A stretch of 64,000 nucleotides of DNA from Parelaphostrongylus tenuis (lineage: Eukaryota; Nematoda; Chromadorea; Rhabditida; Metastrongylidae): positions 94,979 through 158,978 of the forward strand of contig JAHQIW010007004.1 of assembly GCA_019055375.1 (NCBI GenBank), read 5' to 3'. The position numbers were made by a program, and so were the translations under genes. The stretch's first letter is position 1. Each line of letters opens with the position of its first letter. Below, piece by piece: positions 45,168-56,835 of the stretch. Under the pieces are notes generated by a model. The model saw only the letters and a list, made by a program, of their open reading frames with translations. It was not told the DNA's origin and did no database searches.

Positions 45168-45380
45168 TCAATCAACTCCATCGCCACTGAAACCGTGGAT
45201 GTGTATACACATGTATTTAGGTGTGTGCCTATGCATTTTGTTCGTTTATCTGCCAGTCTATTTGTAGTACCTGTCTCGAAGGTAACTGACAAGTATGGTG
45301 CACACTCCAGGACAGTAGGATAGCCATTTTCCACCACCACGATCGTTCTTATAACACTTCACCATATTCCTGCACGCCGC
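45168..45380 (-). CDS. Small Cys-containing protein, two 3' exons
   Basis: Exon 45271-45380 (acceptor CTGTCTGTACAG) reads AACRNMVKCYKNDRGGGKWL, SYCPGVCTILVSYLRD, donor GTACTA. It joins in phase to a 19-nt terminal exon 45168-45186 (acceptor CACGGTTTCAG; GDGVD then TGA). Four cysteines in 36 residues suggest a small secreted domain, but no signal peptide exon was found and the family is unknown. Confidence 0.4.
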
Positions 45381-45489
45381 CTGTACAGACAGAATAAGTT
45401 AAAATAATGTGTTAATCTAATTTTGTCCATTTCTCCATGGATAGTCAATCTAACATTTTTTCGTTGTTGTGCAGAAAACATCTCATACG

Positions 45490-45600
45490 TTATGAGTCGT
45501 AGTGTAGTGGCAGCACCCGACCTCGGAATGGGTGAAACACAGGTTCAATTCACGTCTGAGGTTGAATTTTGCCTACGACTCATTTCTCCTAGGGTGAACT
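45490..45600 (+). repeat. Family C tRNA-like module, single
   Basis: GTAGTGTAGTGGCAGCACCC, AACACAGGTTCAATTCACGT, ending ACGACTCATTTCTCCTAGG, the family C terminus. Confidence 0.6.
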
Positions 45601-45774
45601 CGTCATTCTTGGGCTCAAAAAGGTAATAAACCTCGACGCAAATACTAAACGTCTTAAAACTCTTTGCCAGAATGTGCTCCAGCAATCAGATGTAATAGAT
45701 CCATAGCATCGACTGTTTTTTTAACCTCGCAATAAACATTCAATTTAATTGTAAAGAGTGTCCAAAGTCTGACC

Positions 45775-45935
45775 GAGGTTTCTACGCCAAGCCGTACACG
45801 CGTGTTTCGGGGATTTCTCCCCCTCATCAATGGCCCACGTCCCACATTGAGCCCAGTTTTGAAGCAAAGAGGGAGGCGTATGTGGGCGAAACCCCGTAAC
45901 ACGCGTGTATAGCTCTGGCGTAAAAACCTTGGTAA
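45775..45935. mobile_element. Short foldback element inside a mariner relic
   Basis: Terminal inverted repeat of about 38 bp: left GGTTTCTACGCCAAGCCGTA and the inverse of the right end GGTTTTTACGCCAGAGCTAT, both continuing CACGCGTGTT. Total about 160 bp. It breaks the mariner reading frame. Confidence 0.7.
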
Positions 45936-46350
45936 GGCTTCAAACATTCTTCAATTATATTGAAGATGTTATAGTCAGACGACGACAAGTCAGGACTGCA
46001 CCGTGGATTATCCAACAACTCCCAGCCCAGTTCGATTAACATACTTTCTCTTAATTTAGCGCCATGCAGCCTTGTCTTGTCTTGGAGCAGGATGAGAGTG
46101 CGGCGACGTCGACGTGACAGGGCCCGCTTGCAGCGGTTCAAGTGGTCACGGTGTCACTTGGTGTTGATCGCCTCTCCGACTGGCAGCAAGTTCCATTGAA
46201 ACGGTCTGATCGGGTCCCAAAAGAAGATGAGCACTGCCTTTGTCGCGAATCGATTTAGAGCTGAAGTTGGAGTTCCTCGTTGACTCGGTGACAGCCATTG
46301 ATTCGGACGACATTGACTTTTGAGAGAAATTCCAACATTTCGTCAATGTT
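45936..46350 (-). pseudogene. Mariner transposase relic, central DDE region
   Basis: Minus-strand translation gives FFWDPIRPFQWNLL, then LILLQDKTRLHGAKLRESML, then ELGWELLDNPRCSPDLSSSD, matching the mariner blocks WDQKGVVYYELL, LLQDNARPH and SPDLAPSDY. Stops and frame changes; C terminus replaced by the foldback element. Confidence 0.75.
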
Positions 46351-46462
46351 GACGATCTTGATCAGAAATGGGGCGCAAGAATGAAAACGGAGTAGTATTT
46401 GACCGGATAGTGTTGATAAGCAATTTTATTTATTCTGACTGATAAATTTGGATTTTATTGTC

Positions 46463-46622
46463 CTAATGCGAAAACTTAGGAGAAGAGCGTAATATACCCG
46501 ATATATTCAAAAATCTATGCGATTCTCCTAAATGATTTACTGCCTCACATGGCTGAAAGGTGTTTTTTTTGGATGTCGGACTGCGAAGTAAGCGAAGGCT
46601 TTTTGCTCTACGAGGTGATGAC
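46463..46622 (-). CDS. Terminal exon candidate
   Basis: Acceptor GAGGCTTCCTCAG, then SSPRRAKSLRLLRSPTSKKN and QPCEAVNHLGESHRFLNISG to stop 46463-46465. A second frame here is also open (SLGVSLAEASSGHHLVEQKA), so one is a shadow. Could be the 3' end of the 46.98-48.87 kb gene. Confidence 0.3.
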
Positions 46623-46736
46623 CTGAGGAAGCCTCAGCTAAGCTTACCCCGAGACTCCAAGATACAAAACAGCAAACCATCACATTTTCATTTGCTGGGT
46701 ATGCACAATTGGTGAAGGTGGACCGTTTAAATATCC

Positions 46737-46826
46737 AAGCATATATATATATATATATATGCATATATATGTATATGTATATATATGTATATATATATGC
46801 ATATATATATATATATATATATATAT
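46737..46826. repeat. TA microsatellite
   Basis: Interrupted TATATG/TA repeats, about 90 bp. Tyr/Ile-rich frames here are artefacts. Confidence 0.95.
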
Positions 46827-46835
46827 AACACGCTT

Positions 46836-48866
46836 TCTGTTTCTTCTGAAGTTTCAGTGGAAGTTGAAGTAATGCCTGTGATTATGCGTTGATAGACGCC
46901 AAGTGTTTGATCCTTCACTTCTATAGCTTTTAAGTATTTATTTTGTAGTTAGCTCACATGAATAAATAAAATCAAAATCTTACCGATGTGCATGTCGTGT
47001 TACCTGGAAATGAAAATCAATCAACTGATCTCTTTTTTTTAAGCCATTTTCCTTTACTAAAAACTGAAATCTGGGCAGTAGAAGAACAAAATTCCAACGT
47101 TACTTACCATACTCGTCTTCAATAAATCTACCTGCACCTACAATAGAAAAGAAGATAAAGATTCAACAATAACATTCTCAGTCATTAAATCATACTAACT
47201 TTTTTCTTTTTTGTCATTTTTCAAGTGAGCTCTAGTTATGAATTGTAAAAATCAACGTATCGCAGTGGTTGAGCTGCACAAGGCGGGGAACAAAACAGAC
47301 GACATTGTTAAAATAATTAGTTCCAACCCAACAAGTGTTTATGGAGCCGTGGATCGCTTCTAAGAGACTGGAGAGATTGAGCACAGTCCTCGGAAAGGTC
47401 GTCAACCACCGCGTTTACACTGGTAAACATTCAAAAAATTCACTCAGAGAATTCGGGAGTGTTCGATGCGCAAATCGGGAAAGAAGCTCGGGATCAGCGG
47501 GTGAGGCGTACGAAACATTTTCAAAAATAAACCAAAACTGCGCAGTTACAAAATTGCTCGTATTCACTTTCTGAGCTAGAAGATGAAAGGGAAATGGCTC
47601 TCAAAGGCTCGCCTATTGATTCTTTTGATAGCTGATGCTCGCTTGTTGAGGATGCTTTTTACGAAAGAGAAGATATTCACGGTTGAACACTCCACAATCA
47701 CCAGAATCGACCTCGACTTCTCAAAAAGGATCAGCAGAAGTCCGCATTAGCAAAAACCATACGCCACAGTCACTTTCCGGCCTCTTTGATAGTCTGGCCG
47801 GCATTTGCGCCACCGGAAGGACGCCGTTGGCGTTCATGAACGAAAATGTCAAAATCAATGCTGCCAGTTGTCAGTAACAAGCTTTACGGGGCGTGCTGGA
47901 GATTTAAAGCACGCAACGCTTCAACACCAGCGGATCTACTCTTCAGCAGGACTGGGCTGCTGCGCATTTAGCCCGCTCAACTCTGTCGAAAGCTGTTTCC
48001 AGGATTCCGGGGCAAGGACATTTGGCCGTCAAACTCGCCGGATCTCAGCCCAGTAAATTATTCCGCGTGGTCCCGACTAGAGAAAAAGTCTCGCCTATTT
48101 GCTAGACTACCGTAGACGCGCTTGAAACGGCTTTGACACTGCTCACGAAGAAATTACGATGATAACGTGTGCGAGCATCATTAGAAATATCAAGTGTCTT
48201 CGTAACCATAGACGAAAAAGGAGACAGTTTTGAGTATTAATTGCAAATTTTTTGTATGTTGTTATAACTGTTTATCTAGTAAACGTAATTATTGATTCAA
48301 TTAAATGAAATTATATCGTAATTGTTATATGCGCCAACTTGTCATGCGGTCGTTAAATGGGCTCTTGTATATCTCGATACACGTGTTTTGACCTGACAGT
48401 CTCATCAGTCGCGCAGAATACTTCGCCTTTTAGCTAATTCTTTTTGGATGCTCCAGTCCCCGAACCAACAGTAAGCAACGACAAACGATCTACACTACAC
48501 TGCCGTCAAGTGAAAAATCACTATATCGGCATTTTTTCTACACTCGATTGCTCTTGAGTGATATTTTGAAATGTATTACACCATTCTTTCGAATATTTTC
48601 TTGAAAACACGAACAGAGTTCAATATATATATATATACCAGACAAGAGCAATCGAGTGTAAAAACACTCAAACCGTGTTACTAAAATTTAGGCAATTTAT
48701 TTGAATTAACATAGTTGCGATGAACGTTACCTGGATAAGCAGTGTCAATTAGCGTATCATTTCCGTCGTTTGTATTATTTCGTGAATTTGTATCAACATT
48801 GGAACTGTCCCACATTGGTAAATCAGGTGCATATCCGTTCAACAGGGCAGCTCTGCTATCTTCGTC
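46836..48866 (-). CDS. Unknown gene with acidic Asn-rich segment
   Basis: Exons 48731-48866 (acceptor GCGCCTCTCAG; DEDSRAALLNGYAPDLPMWD then NVDTNSRNNTNDGNDTLIDT, donor GTAACG), 47108-47137 (acceptor TCTATTGTAG; AGRFIEDEY, donor GTAAGT) and 46984-47003 (acceptor TCATTTCCAG; NTTCTS, donor GTAAGA), all in phase. A further stretch 46836-46922 (VKDQTLGVYQRIITGITSTS) is probably also coding but its phase is unresolved. Upstream, about 48900-48980 (GRSLGVHLQPVFEKFRCLHL) may be another exon. Several Asn-X-Ser/Thr sites and disorder suggest an extracellular linker; function unknown. The 1.6-kb intron contains a dead transposon and a family E element. Confidence 0.5.
47238..48232 (+). pseudogene. Tc1/mariner-superfamily transposase, decayed copy 2
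   Basis: Fragments: NQRIAVVELHKAGNKTDDIV, SSNPTSVYGAVDRF, ECSMRKSGKKLGISG, KNKPKLRSYKIARIHFL, and later VGVHERKCQNQCC-like and SPLNSVESCFQ-like scraps over the DDE region, ending ASIIRNIKCLRNHRRKRRQF. Same family as 33.6 kb. Antisense to the host gene intron. Confidence 0.75.
48340..48690. repeat. Family E element
   Basis: ATCTCGATACACGTGTTTTG core. Inner inverted arms ACACTCGATTGCTCTTGAGT and its inverse (AGAGCAATCGAGTGTAAAAA) flank a short TA run. Confidence 0.6.
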
Positions 48867-48999
48867 CTGAGAGGCGCTTTGTATATAGACGATGTTCTAA
48901 ACATGTTTTCAAATTACTAAGTTGTGTAAGGTGCAAGCATCTAAATTTCTCAAAGACTGGTTGTAGATGAACTCCTAAAGATCTTCCGCTGAATGCCTA

Positions 49000-49555
49000 G
49001 TCAGGCGTAGTGAACGTTATCATATTTCGATAAGTATCATCGGTCACTAGTAGAAGGACATTCATTAAAGAAAAAATAAGAAGAAACATCATTTATGGAA
49101 ATTGCTACAACAAAGATATCATTGTAGTCAACCGCAACCTCGTGTTACAGGTTTGATTAATAAAGAAATTATGAGAAGCCGTACATGTTTCAATGGGCCA
49201 TTAATAAGCGCTTAACAAGGCTTCAACTATCAAAAATACCTCACAGTACTGACCAGAGATGCGTGTCTGTCTTGAACCTAATTGTCAAAAAAAACATTTG
49301 ATACAGAGCAATAGGTTGATCGATAGATTGAGGCTAAATAATTGTGGAAATTGAAGATTTTGCGTGAACCGTTTATGGACATTGTAACTATCGACATCAC
49401 TTGAATTCGTTCACGATGCCAGAACAAACAGTTTGTTGGACACGGAAGTTTATAACGCACACTATCCATATCATGATTGTCTTACATCAACTCATAGACA
49501 TGTCTTATGCCAGCAGCACTGAGATGCGTAGGAAGAGGAAAGTAAGGATTTTTGT
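49000..49555. other. No secure feature
   Basis: A minus stretch at 49370-49470 (MDSVRYKLPCPTNCLFWHRE) is open, but the overlapping frame is open too. Not called. Confidence 0.3.
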
Positions 49556-49559
49556 TCTT

Positions 49560-51375
49560 ATTTAAGTGATTTTGGTATCAGTAACATTTTATGGTACTGT
49601 CGCGGTTACTGCGACGTTGTCAGATGACAATAAATGGTATCTAAGCTCACAAAATGGAGAAAAAAGATATTAGATGTTCTAAGACAGGAAGATTGACAAC
49701 ATTGTTATAAACCGAAAAGGGTAGTTCCGGTTGTTTCGTTTTGTTTACATTCAAAACGATTAATTTCCGCTCACTTCTGCCCGCAATGAAGGGATGATTT
49801 ACAGAAAACAATTCCTGGAGTATTCCTGTATCTTTGCGGGGCAACTAGAAATTCACTGTAGTCGAAACCACAGCAGTTATCTAATACCGCTGATTTGTTC
49901 ATCTGTATAAAGCGCTATGCGTTGGAAAAGTCTTAGAATGAGGATAAGAGTGAGTTGGAACTCAGAATCACGTGGAGAATTCTGCCTCATCCTTCCCCTC
50001 CGTATTTCTCAATCGTTCGTGCTCAACGTAGCATCCGTGACGTCTTACATGGTGTTGATTGACTCAAGGAGAAACGTGAAAGAATCAAGCGACGCACTCT
50101 AAGCTCCACTAACGTCAATGAACAAATGAAATTTTTTATTTAAGCGCTTCTAGCGGTGGTATGATGTTTCATATATACCCACTGATGTAGAGTTATACGC
50201 TGTAGCGTAGAAAGAGTGGTGTGCAGAATGGGCGTCAGTAGTAACGGATAGAGCACGCGTTCCCGTATAGAGTCAGGTGCGGGTTCTACTAACGCCTGAC
50301 GCGAATGTTTTGCAAATCACTTCAATTCAATGGATATTATTAAAATACTCCACTACTCATCAGTAGAAAACTTTCAAAAAAGAGCACGTCCTTTATTATT
50401 TACTCACCTTGAAGATGATTAACACTTCAGCACAGACGAGTAAATGCCTCCACCATGGAGGAAGGCGCATTCAGAAATAGAACTCACTAGTAATTAGGCC
50501 GTAATGATAATACTTATCGAAATAAGAGTACGTCCACATGCTGATCATTTTGAATTCATTCTATGAAAGTCGGTCTGCTCCGTCCGCTTCACACCGTACT
50601 TTATAAATGGACTTGTTTTCAACAAAATCTCATAGTCGTGAGCCGTCGTAAAGCTAATCGAATTACTGCTTTCCTGATATTTTGTAGCTCGTTATCAAAG
50701 TGAATAGTGTAAATTCTTTCAATTTTCAAGAGGAAGGATTAGGTCAGTATTTGAGACTTTAAAAAAGAAAAGAACCAGAGCAGCAGAAATTACACACGAG
50801 AAATTCGAATAAATTCGTGAAGTATGAGTGATCCAAAAAAAAATTGCACATAATATGTGACGAGTGGTCGTGTAGAATACATGTGCCTTATCGTTCCTTC
50901 TAAAATCACCATTTGGTTACGGTAAGGTGTTGAATCACTGGACTGACTAAACAGTAGGCGAAACGCTAAACTATCACTGTGGGCTTATCAATTTAGATAC
51001 TGTAGATTAGTTCCTTTTCTATACCATATCAGGTGCAGCGGTTAGGCGTACTTATACACGCAATCGATGATTCGATCACGCATCCAAGGCTCACAAGGCC
51101 CTTTCATAACTCCGAGATCGTCGAATAGGTACAAAACTTAAAGATAGCACTATAAACTTGTTAAACCGCTAGACCACCGCGAATCATTGGGAAGGCCAGA
51201 TATGCTTGGTGAGTCAAATGCGTGACGTCAACCCTCAGGGATTGGCAGAGAAGCGCTTCAACTCATTTATCAAATAATCATCTCTGATCCAAGCGATTCC
51301 GAATTTTGTTTGTAAATCGACTCGTTTTTCTTTTGAATTCCGTCCACGACAATTTGCGTGCCATATTTGAGCTAG
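49560..51375. repeat. Diverged duplication unit I
   Basis: Shares ordered blocks with units II and III: GTTGTTTCGTTTTGTTTACA with CAAAACGATT; ..CTTCACACCGTACTTTATAA; GGTTACGGTAAGGTGTTGAATCACTGG; a family A SINE (51033-51245); and a tail with GAATTCCGTCCACGACAATT. Contains a B-related tRNA-like insertion at 50150-50330. No frame is conserved between units. Confidence 0.6.
50150..50330 (+). repeat. Family B-related element with tRNA-like module
   Basis: GCGCTTCTAGCGGTGGTATG terminus, GCGTAGAAAGAGTGGTGTGC spacer, then GGGCGTCAGTAGTAACGGAT and GCCTGACGCGAATG, matching 11225-11297. Confidence 0.65.
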
Positions 51376-51473
51376 TATAATATTAAGTTGAGGAAAAAGT
51401 TACTTCACATCTGCTGAAAATTCAAAGTTTATGAATATATTCATTTGAAACAACAATAATTATTATTTCAAGT

Positions 51474-51850
51474 AAGGTCATAATTATCCACGATATTCAC
51501 GATCTTCTGCCAACGATCTGCAAGCTTCCGGATCTGCTCGGAATACCATTCATTGGCTTTAAATCTAAAACACCTCACGTGTCTTGCTAACGTGATCAAA
51601 TGTCGCGGATTGGCGTCACGCAAGAAATGCTCCATTGGGCGGAAATGACTACAATCGGACGGCAAAGCATTTGGACTGTAGGCTGGGTGCAGCAAGACAT
51701 CGACTATCTCCAGTTTATCAAACTTTTCCTTAGTCTTCTAGGCGAAGTGAGGTTTGGCAGTGTCTTGCTGAAACAGCGCGCGCGGATCAATGTCGGGTAC
51801 TTTTCCTTCAACGTGCTTACACTCGATATAGCTCTTTCTTATGGATATAT
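51474..51850 (-). pseudogene. Mariner transposase C-terminal relic
   Basis: Minus strand: FQQDTAKPHFA, LLHPAYSPNALPSDCSHFRP, MEHFLRDANPRHLI, SEQIRKLADRWQKIVNIVDN. Clear match to the mariner QDNAKPH, SPDLAPSDY and WQK.V.NNG blocks. The Asp of the SPDL motif is now Asn. Lies between duplication units I and II. Confidence 0.8.
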
Positions 51851-51959
51851 TCCAAAAATTTTCCCATGGATTTACAATAACTGATACTGTGTGAAACAAT
51901 CATACAATTTGAATTTTTCGAGGATGTTAAGGAATTTTTACCTCGACCTAGTAGCTCTT

Positions 51960-54140
51960 TGGGAGATCGCGGCGTCGACAACAATAATTGCTTTGCGAAT
52001 TCACAAGATGGAAGGAGAAGATAATAAAATCTTCAAAATAAGAAGAATTAACATGTAGCTCGAATCGGAAAAGTCTGTTCCTAAATAACTTCAGTTCTTC
52101 GTACCACTTACATTCAAAACGACTGGATTTCGAAAGACTTAGACTGCATACAGTGATGAGATTAAATTACAGAAACAGAAATTCTGAAACGACTCCTATA
52201 ATCACGAACCCTATAATCAAATACCATTATGTATTTTAGTCAAGCTGTACGCGTAAGCAAAGATCTGAAATGAGGGTTGGAACGAGTAGAAGCACAGTAT
52301 CACGTAGTTGTAGAAGTGTTGAGAAAGTAGTAAGGAGAACAGAAAGCTTTCATAGCTTTGACATTCATGTCTCGTCATCCTTCGCCATATATCCCATTTA
52401 CCAGGGCGCTGGAATCATCCACCTCAGCACAGTATCGACAAAGTCATATGTGGGTGTTGACCGATTCACGGAGATGATTGAACAAATCAACAATGTCGGC
52501 CAACTGTTGCGGTACAATGTAAACTCCGTAGACCTTCAATGTGTGACGTGCTAAAGAACGCTAACAAATCCCTCTAGTGCTCTTCAGCGAGAAAGTTTCA
52601 CAAAAGAGCACTCTCTTTGCAAATATTTATCAGCTTGAAGATGAATAACAAATAGCCAAGTACATGCCACCACCATCCAAGAAGGTGCATTCAGGAATAA
52701 AACTCACCAGCATTAACGTCGCGATGATAATAACCCATCGGAATCACAGTAGATTCACATGCTCATCATTTTGAATTTGACGTATAAAACTTGGCCGCTT
52801 CGTCAACTTCACGCCGTAATTCGTGAAGAAATGATTTATTTTCAACGGAATCTCCTAGTGGTACATCGTTGAATAAGCTAGTCAAACTATTAAATTCCAA
52901 TTATTTCCTAATGAACATAATGGAGAAGCAACCCAAGTGTGACAATATATTTTTTGGCCTTTCATGAGGTCTTATATAGGTACTTATACAGTGTAATACA
53001 CGCGTTTGGGCCTTGCAGGCTCGCCAGCTGCACAGTGTTGTGCGTCTGAGTCAAGGGGAAGAAGCCCCTTAAATAAAGGAATCGTCAACGATCATGTTAC
53101 ACTGCCGCATGTGAAGTGAAAATTTGCTTCATACTCGGCAGAAAGAACATATCAGTGCATGTCCAGTGACATGATCACCCTACACTACAGTGATTAACAG
53201 TCGATCACTCAAGGATAGTATTCTTAATATTACCTTCACATTCGACTGTTTTTCAGACCTCTTGCGACGTAATATAAGCAGAGAACTTTTTTTGGCCCAG
53301 ACGAAGGGCACCGTGCAACTGACGAGTTTGTTAGGCCGAAGCACAATTAGTATATTGCATAAATGCCTGAAGAGGTTTTATGGAGAGCTCAAAAATACCT
53401 TGTTAGATTACATAGTTTTAAGCGAGGTTCGAAAAAACAGTCGAATATGAAGGTATGAACCCAAGTTTCTTTCAGTGCTCAAGAGTAGAGACTAGATCAG
53501 CATTTGCGATTCTGAAAGAGAAGATTAAAATCGTTAAGCAGAAATAGAATTAACATCAAAAATCCGAAAGCAGTTGTGGAATATGGATGCAATCAAACGA
53601 ATGCAACGAAAAAAGTTGTAGGATATACCCAATATGTGACGACTAGTTGTGTAGAAAATAGGTGCCTTATTGTTAAACATAGAACTATGCCTAGTTACGG
53701 CAGAGTATCGAATCACTGGATTGTTTCAACATTAGGCAAAACACAATCTATCAATGTGAGCCGATGAGAAAAATACTGTATAAAATCATTGGAACGCGCG
53801 TGACGCAGCGATAAAAGTGTCCCGTGACATAACACGTGAGCGATAATTGGATCCCGCGCAAAGCTTATAGGCCTTTCATCCTACCGAAGTTGGTTCACTG
53901 GTACTCGTCTAAGTGGATACACCACAAATCATTGGAAAGGCCAGATATGCATTCAATGACCTCAACAATACTTGATGAAGTCGAACGTACGCCGTATCCT
54001 CTAAGGGATTGACAACTTTAAGTACTTTCTCTCTTATTTATTAGAGTATCGCTTTTATCACATGAGCATTCAAACCTCATCGTAACTTGACTCGTTTCTT
54101 TGAACTCCACTTTATGAATGATTATCTGCAATAGTTGGGT
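51960..54140. repeat. Diverged duplication unit II
   Basis: Same block order as unit I, with the SINE at 53795-54030 and tail GAACTCCACTTTATGAATGA. Carries extra family E-like (about 52960-53180) and Q (53231-53455) insertions. A 94-codon plus frame at 52270-52554 is not conserved in units I or III. Confidence 0.6.
53231..53455. mobile_element. Family Q short foldback element
   Basis: Left TACCTTCACATTCGACTGTT, right AACAGTCGAATATGAAGGTA, an imperfect terminal inverted repeat of about 30 bp. Total 225 bp. Confidence 0.7.
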
Positions 54141-56335
54141 AAGAGGCTCTTTCGGAGTTCATAGCGTTAGATAACGATAATTGCCACGCAACTTCACAAA
54201 ATGAAGGTAAAAGATAATAAGTGCTTGAAGCCAAGAAGGCTGACATCGTTGCTATAGACCGAAAAAGTATGATGCTTCACAGTTTCAGTTGTTTCGTTTT
54301 TTTTTCTGAAACGATTTCGGCAGACTTGATTATACGCAACGAGGGGAGGAAAACAGATTTCTTGGAGTGAAAATTACTTGTTGCTCTAGAGGCCAGGTAG
54401 AGATTCACGTGAACAAAACAATCACAGCGAAAGCGCTATGAGCCGGCAAAACTTTGAGATGATGGTCAGAGCGATGGAAGCATAGGATCACGTTGATTCT
54501 AGAAGAATACTGAGAAATAACAAGAAAAACAGAGAGCTTCCATAGTTCAGATTCTATGCCCCATCCTCCTACGCCATGTAATTCAGTTACTAGAGCACTG
54601 GAATCACGCTGCTCAGTACAGCATCCATTCTGCTTCACACCTTACTTTATAAAGGAATAAATTCGTTTCAAACAGAACTCACAGTCGTACAACTTCGTAT
54701 AAGCTAGTCAAATGACTATTTTCGAGATACTCATGATTTCATTTCAAAGCGAAGTAATTTTAATTTCTTTGAGTTTTCAACAAGAAGAAGGCTCGAACAG
54801 TGCTTGACGAGTGTGAAAAGGAAGACCAAAATCTCAAATTAACGGCTCTGTCATTGGCAAAGTCCGAATTTATTTGAGGAATATGGATGCGATGAAACGA
54901 AATGAATGAAAAAGCATTCTAAGATCGCACAATACGTTTGGTCGTGTAGGATCAACTGCCTTATTATTCTCCCTAAACAACGTCTGGTTGCGGTAAGGTA
55001 ATAAACCACTGAAATGACACTTGTGTATTGAAGTTTTTCAAGAACTGAGCCCGAAAACAACAAGTGAAAGTTGCATCACTTTCGTATCTGACAACACACT
55101 GCTTCAACAGTAGGTAAAGTTAGCATTTATCGATGTGATTCAACGTGAATCGATGCTATAGATAATTAACTCAGGTTCTTTTCTGTTAGACAGCAACAAA
55201 TGAATAAATGATCCTTTTGCTAGACATTTTCATTGCACTTTCAGTGATCTTTTGAAAGCTTAGATTTTTGGCTACTGCGTTACTTGGCAGTTTTTCAAAG
55301 AAGTCTCTCTATAACGCTACAGCGAAAGGAAAACACTTATGTATTACACGCGCATATCTCTCGCAGGTCAGACCTCTTCATTTAACTATTACTAATCATT
55401 CGATAGCGTAAGTTTCCACAATTCTAACGCTGTGTATATTTTCTGCAAATACTGTTTCATTGCAGGGAAAGTAAGATCGAGTCTCACATATTTGGCGTGC
55501 TTGTTTACCGGCCAATCTACGTCGCGTGTCCGGTGGCCGCAGATTCGATGTGGCGGCCCACCATCGACTGATCGAAATACTTTAGCGCGTCACATGTGAA
55601 GTGCGATTTTTGTCATACGATTATTAGCTTTTTCTCCTCATCGAAAGAAACTCCAGATAAAACGCATGACTCTTATACTACGAGGTCTCCTCTAAACGTC
55701 AATACGTTTTTCGTGCTTCCGGCGAATTAATATCAAAATTGTGTGGGCGATGTAAAACAAAACTTTATTTTGAATTTTGAAGCGTTATAAAAGGATGTCT
55801 TTGGAAAATAGGCTAGGTAGCGCAGTAGCCAGAGATTTGAGCTTTCGGATGATTACTAACACTATAATGAAGAAATCTTATCCAGCAAAAAAGACCGTTC
55901 CTTCATTTGTCACCTTCTATCAGAAAAGAACTCTTACATTATAGGGCACGTCAGGCATAGTGGTTAGAGGTGCCCCGTAACACATCGTGGTCGATGGTTC
56001 AGTCCCTCACCCAAATCTCACCAATCTTCCATCCCTCGGGGTCAGCGAATTGGTACCAGACTTTCTGGGAGGATAGCAGCACTGATTTGATACGCCGGTA
56101 GGCCAACGCGAGTTACTGGAAAAGCCAGACATTCAATCACCTGAAACGGCCTCGATGAAGCCTCATGCTAGGAGCATGTCCTCAAGGATTGATCAGAGTC
56201 AAGTGCTTTACCCTCTTCTATCAGATTATCACTTCTAGTTTGAGAATTCTATGACCTTTATAGCTATTTGAAGCGGTTTTTTCGAATTCCACCCCCGAAT
56301 GCTTGTGGGCCATAGTTGAGCAAGTGGCCATCTGA
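54141..56335. repeat. Diverged duplication unit III
   Basis: Same block order: GTTTCAGTTGTTTCG, CTTCACACCTTACTTTATAA, GTTGCGGTAAGGTAATAAACCACTG, SINE A at 55940-56230, tail GAATTCCACCCCCGAATGCT. A family G element (55193-55913) is inserted before the SINE. Confidence 0.6.
55193..55913. mobile_element. Family G element, copy G4
   Basis: Left CAGCAACAAATGAATAAATG with AAAGCTTAGATTTTTGGCTA; the right arm is its inverse (TAGCCAGAGATTTGAGCTTT ... TTCATTTGTCACC). About 720 bp. Confidence 0.65.
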
Positions 56336-56454
56336 GAATCCCTATTCCTTGGGCTTAGTGGGGCACATCATCTCATGAGGCAATGAGCCCACTTGCTCAC
56401 TTACGCTTTTCTATTAAATTATTTACTTTGATTTACACGACCTCCATCACAATC

Positions 56455-56690
56455 TGTATTGTGCGCACCCCAGTACTTCTAGCATTCGACTCGTTTTTTG
56501 TCTTCTTTTTGAATGACGTAAAATACTGGTCGGACATGCCTCCTTGCGATCTCGAGGATAGCTTGGCTGTGGCGTTCGCTAGGGCGTTATTGTTGACTAC
56601 TGGAGAGTGTTGGGAGGACGGAGCTCGCTTCCACACGCGCCGTGACGAGCATCCAACCACTCGGCCTCCGCACCTCTTTGAATACTTTGA
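56455..56690 (-). repeat. SINE family D, antisense
   Basis: Inverse tail (GTGCGCACCCCAGTACTTCT), inverse middle (GAGGATAGCTTGGCTGTGGC) and inverse head (CATCCAACCACTCGGCCTCC). Confidence 0.75.
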
Positions 56691-56835
56691 CCAGTCTCCG
56701 GACTTCGATTCACTTCCCCGTCCCGTCTCCTACAAAGGTTTTCCAACTGTACGTTGAATTACTGGCGGATTCGAAATTCCCAAGAGAATCGGAGATAGAC
56801 CGTACTCGCCTGGATTGCCGGGAGTAACACTCCTT

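Noticed and set aside
46727..46918. Tyr/Ile-rich open frame
   Set aside because: Translation of the TA microsatellite; only the N-terminal part before it looks coding.
52270..52554. 94-codon plus-strand frame
   Set aside because: The homologous positions in duplication units I and III have stops and shifts, so it is not conserved.
56383..56757. 124-codon plus-strand open frame
   Set aside because: It reads through an antisense SINE D.
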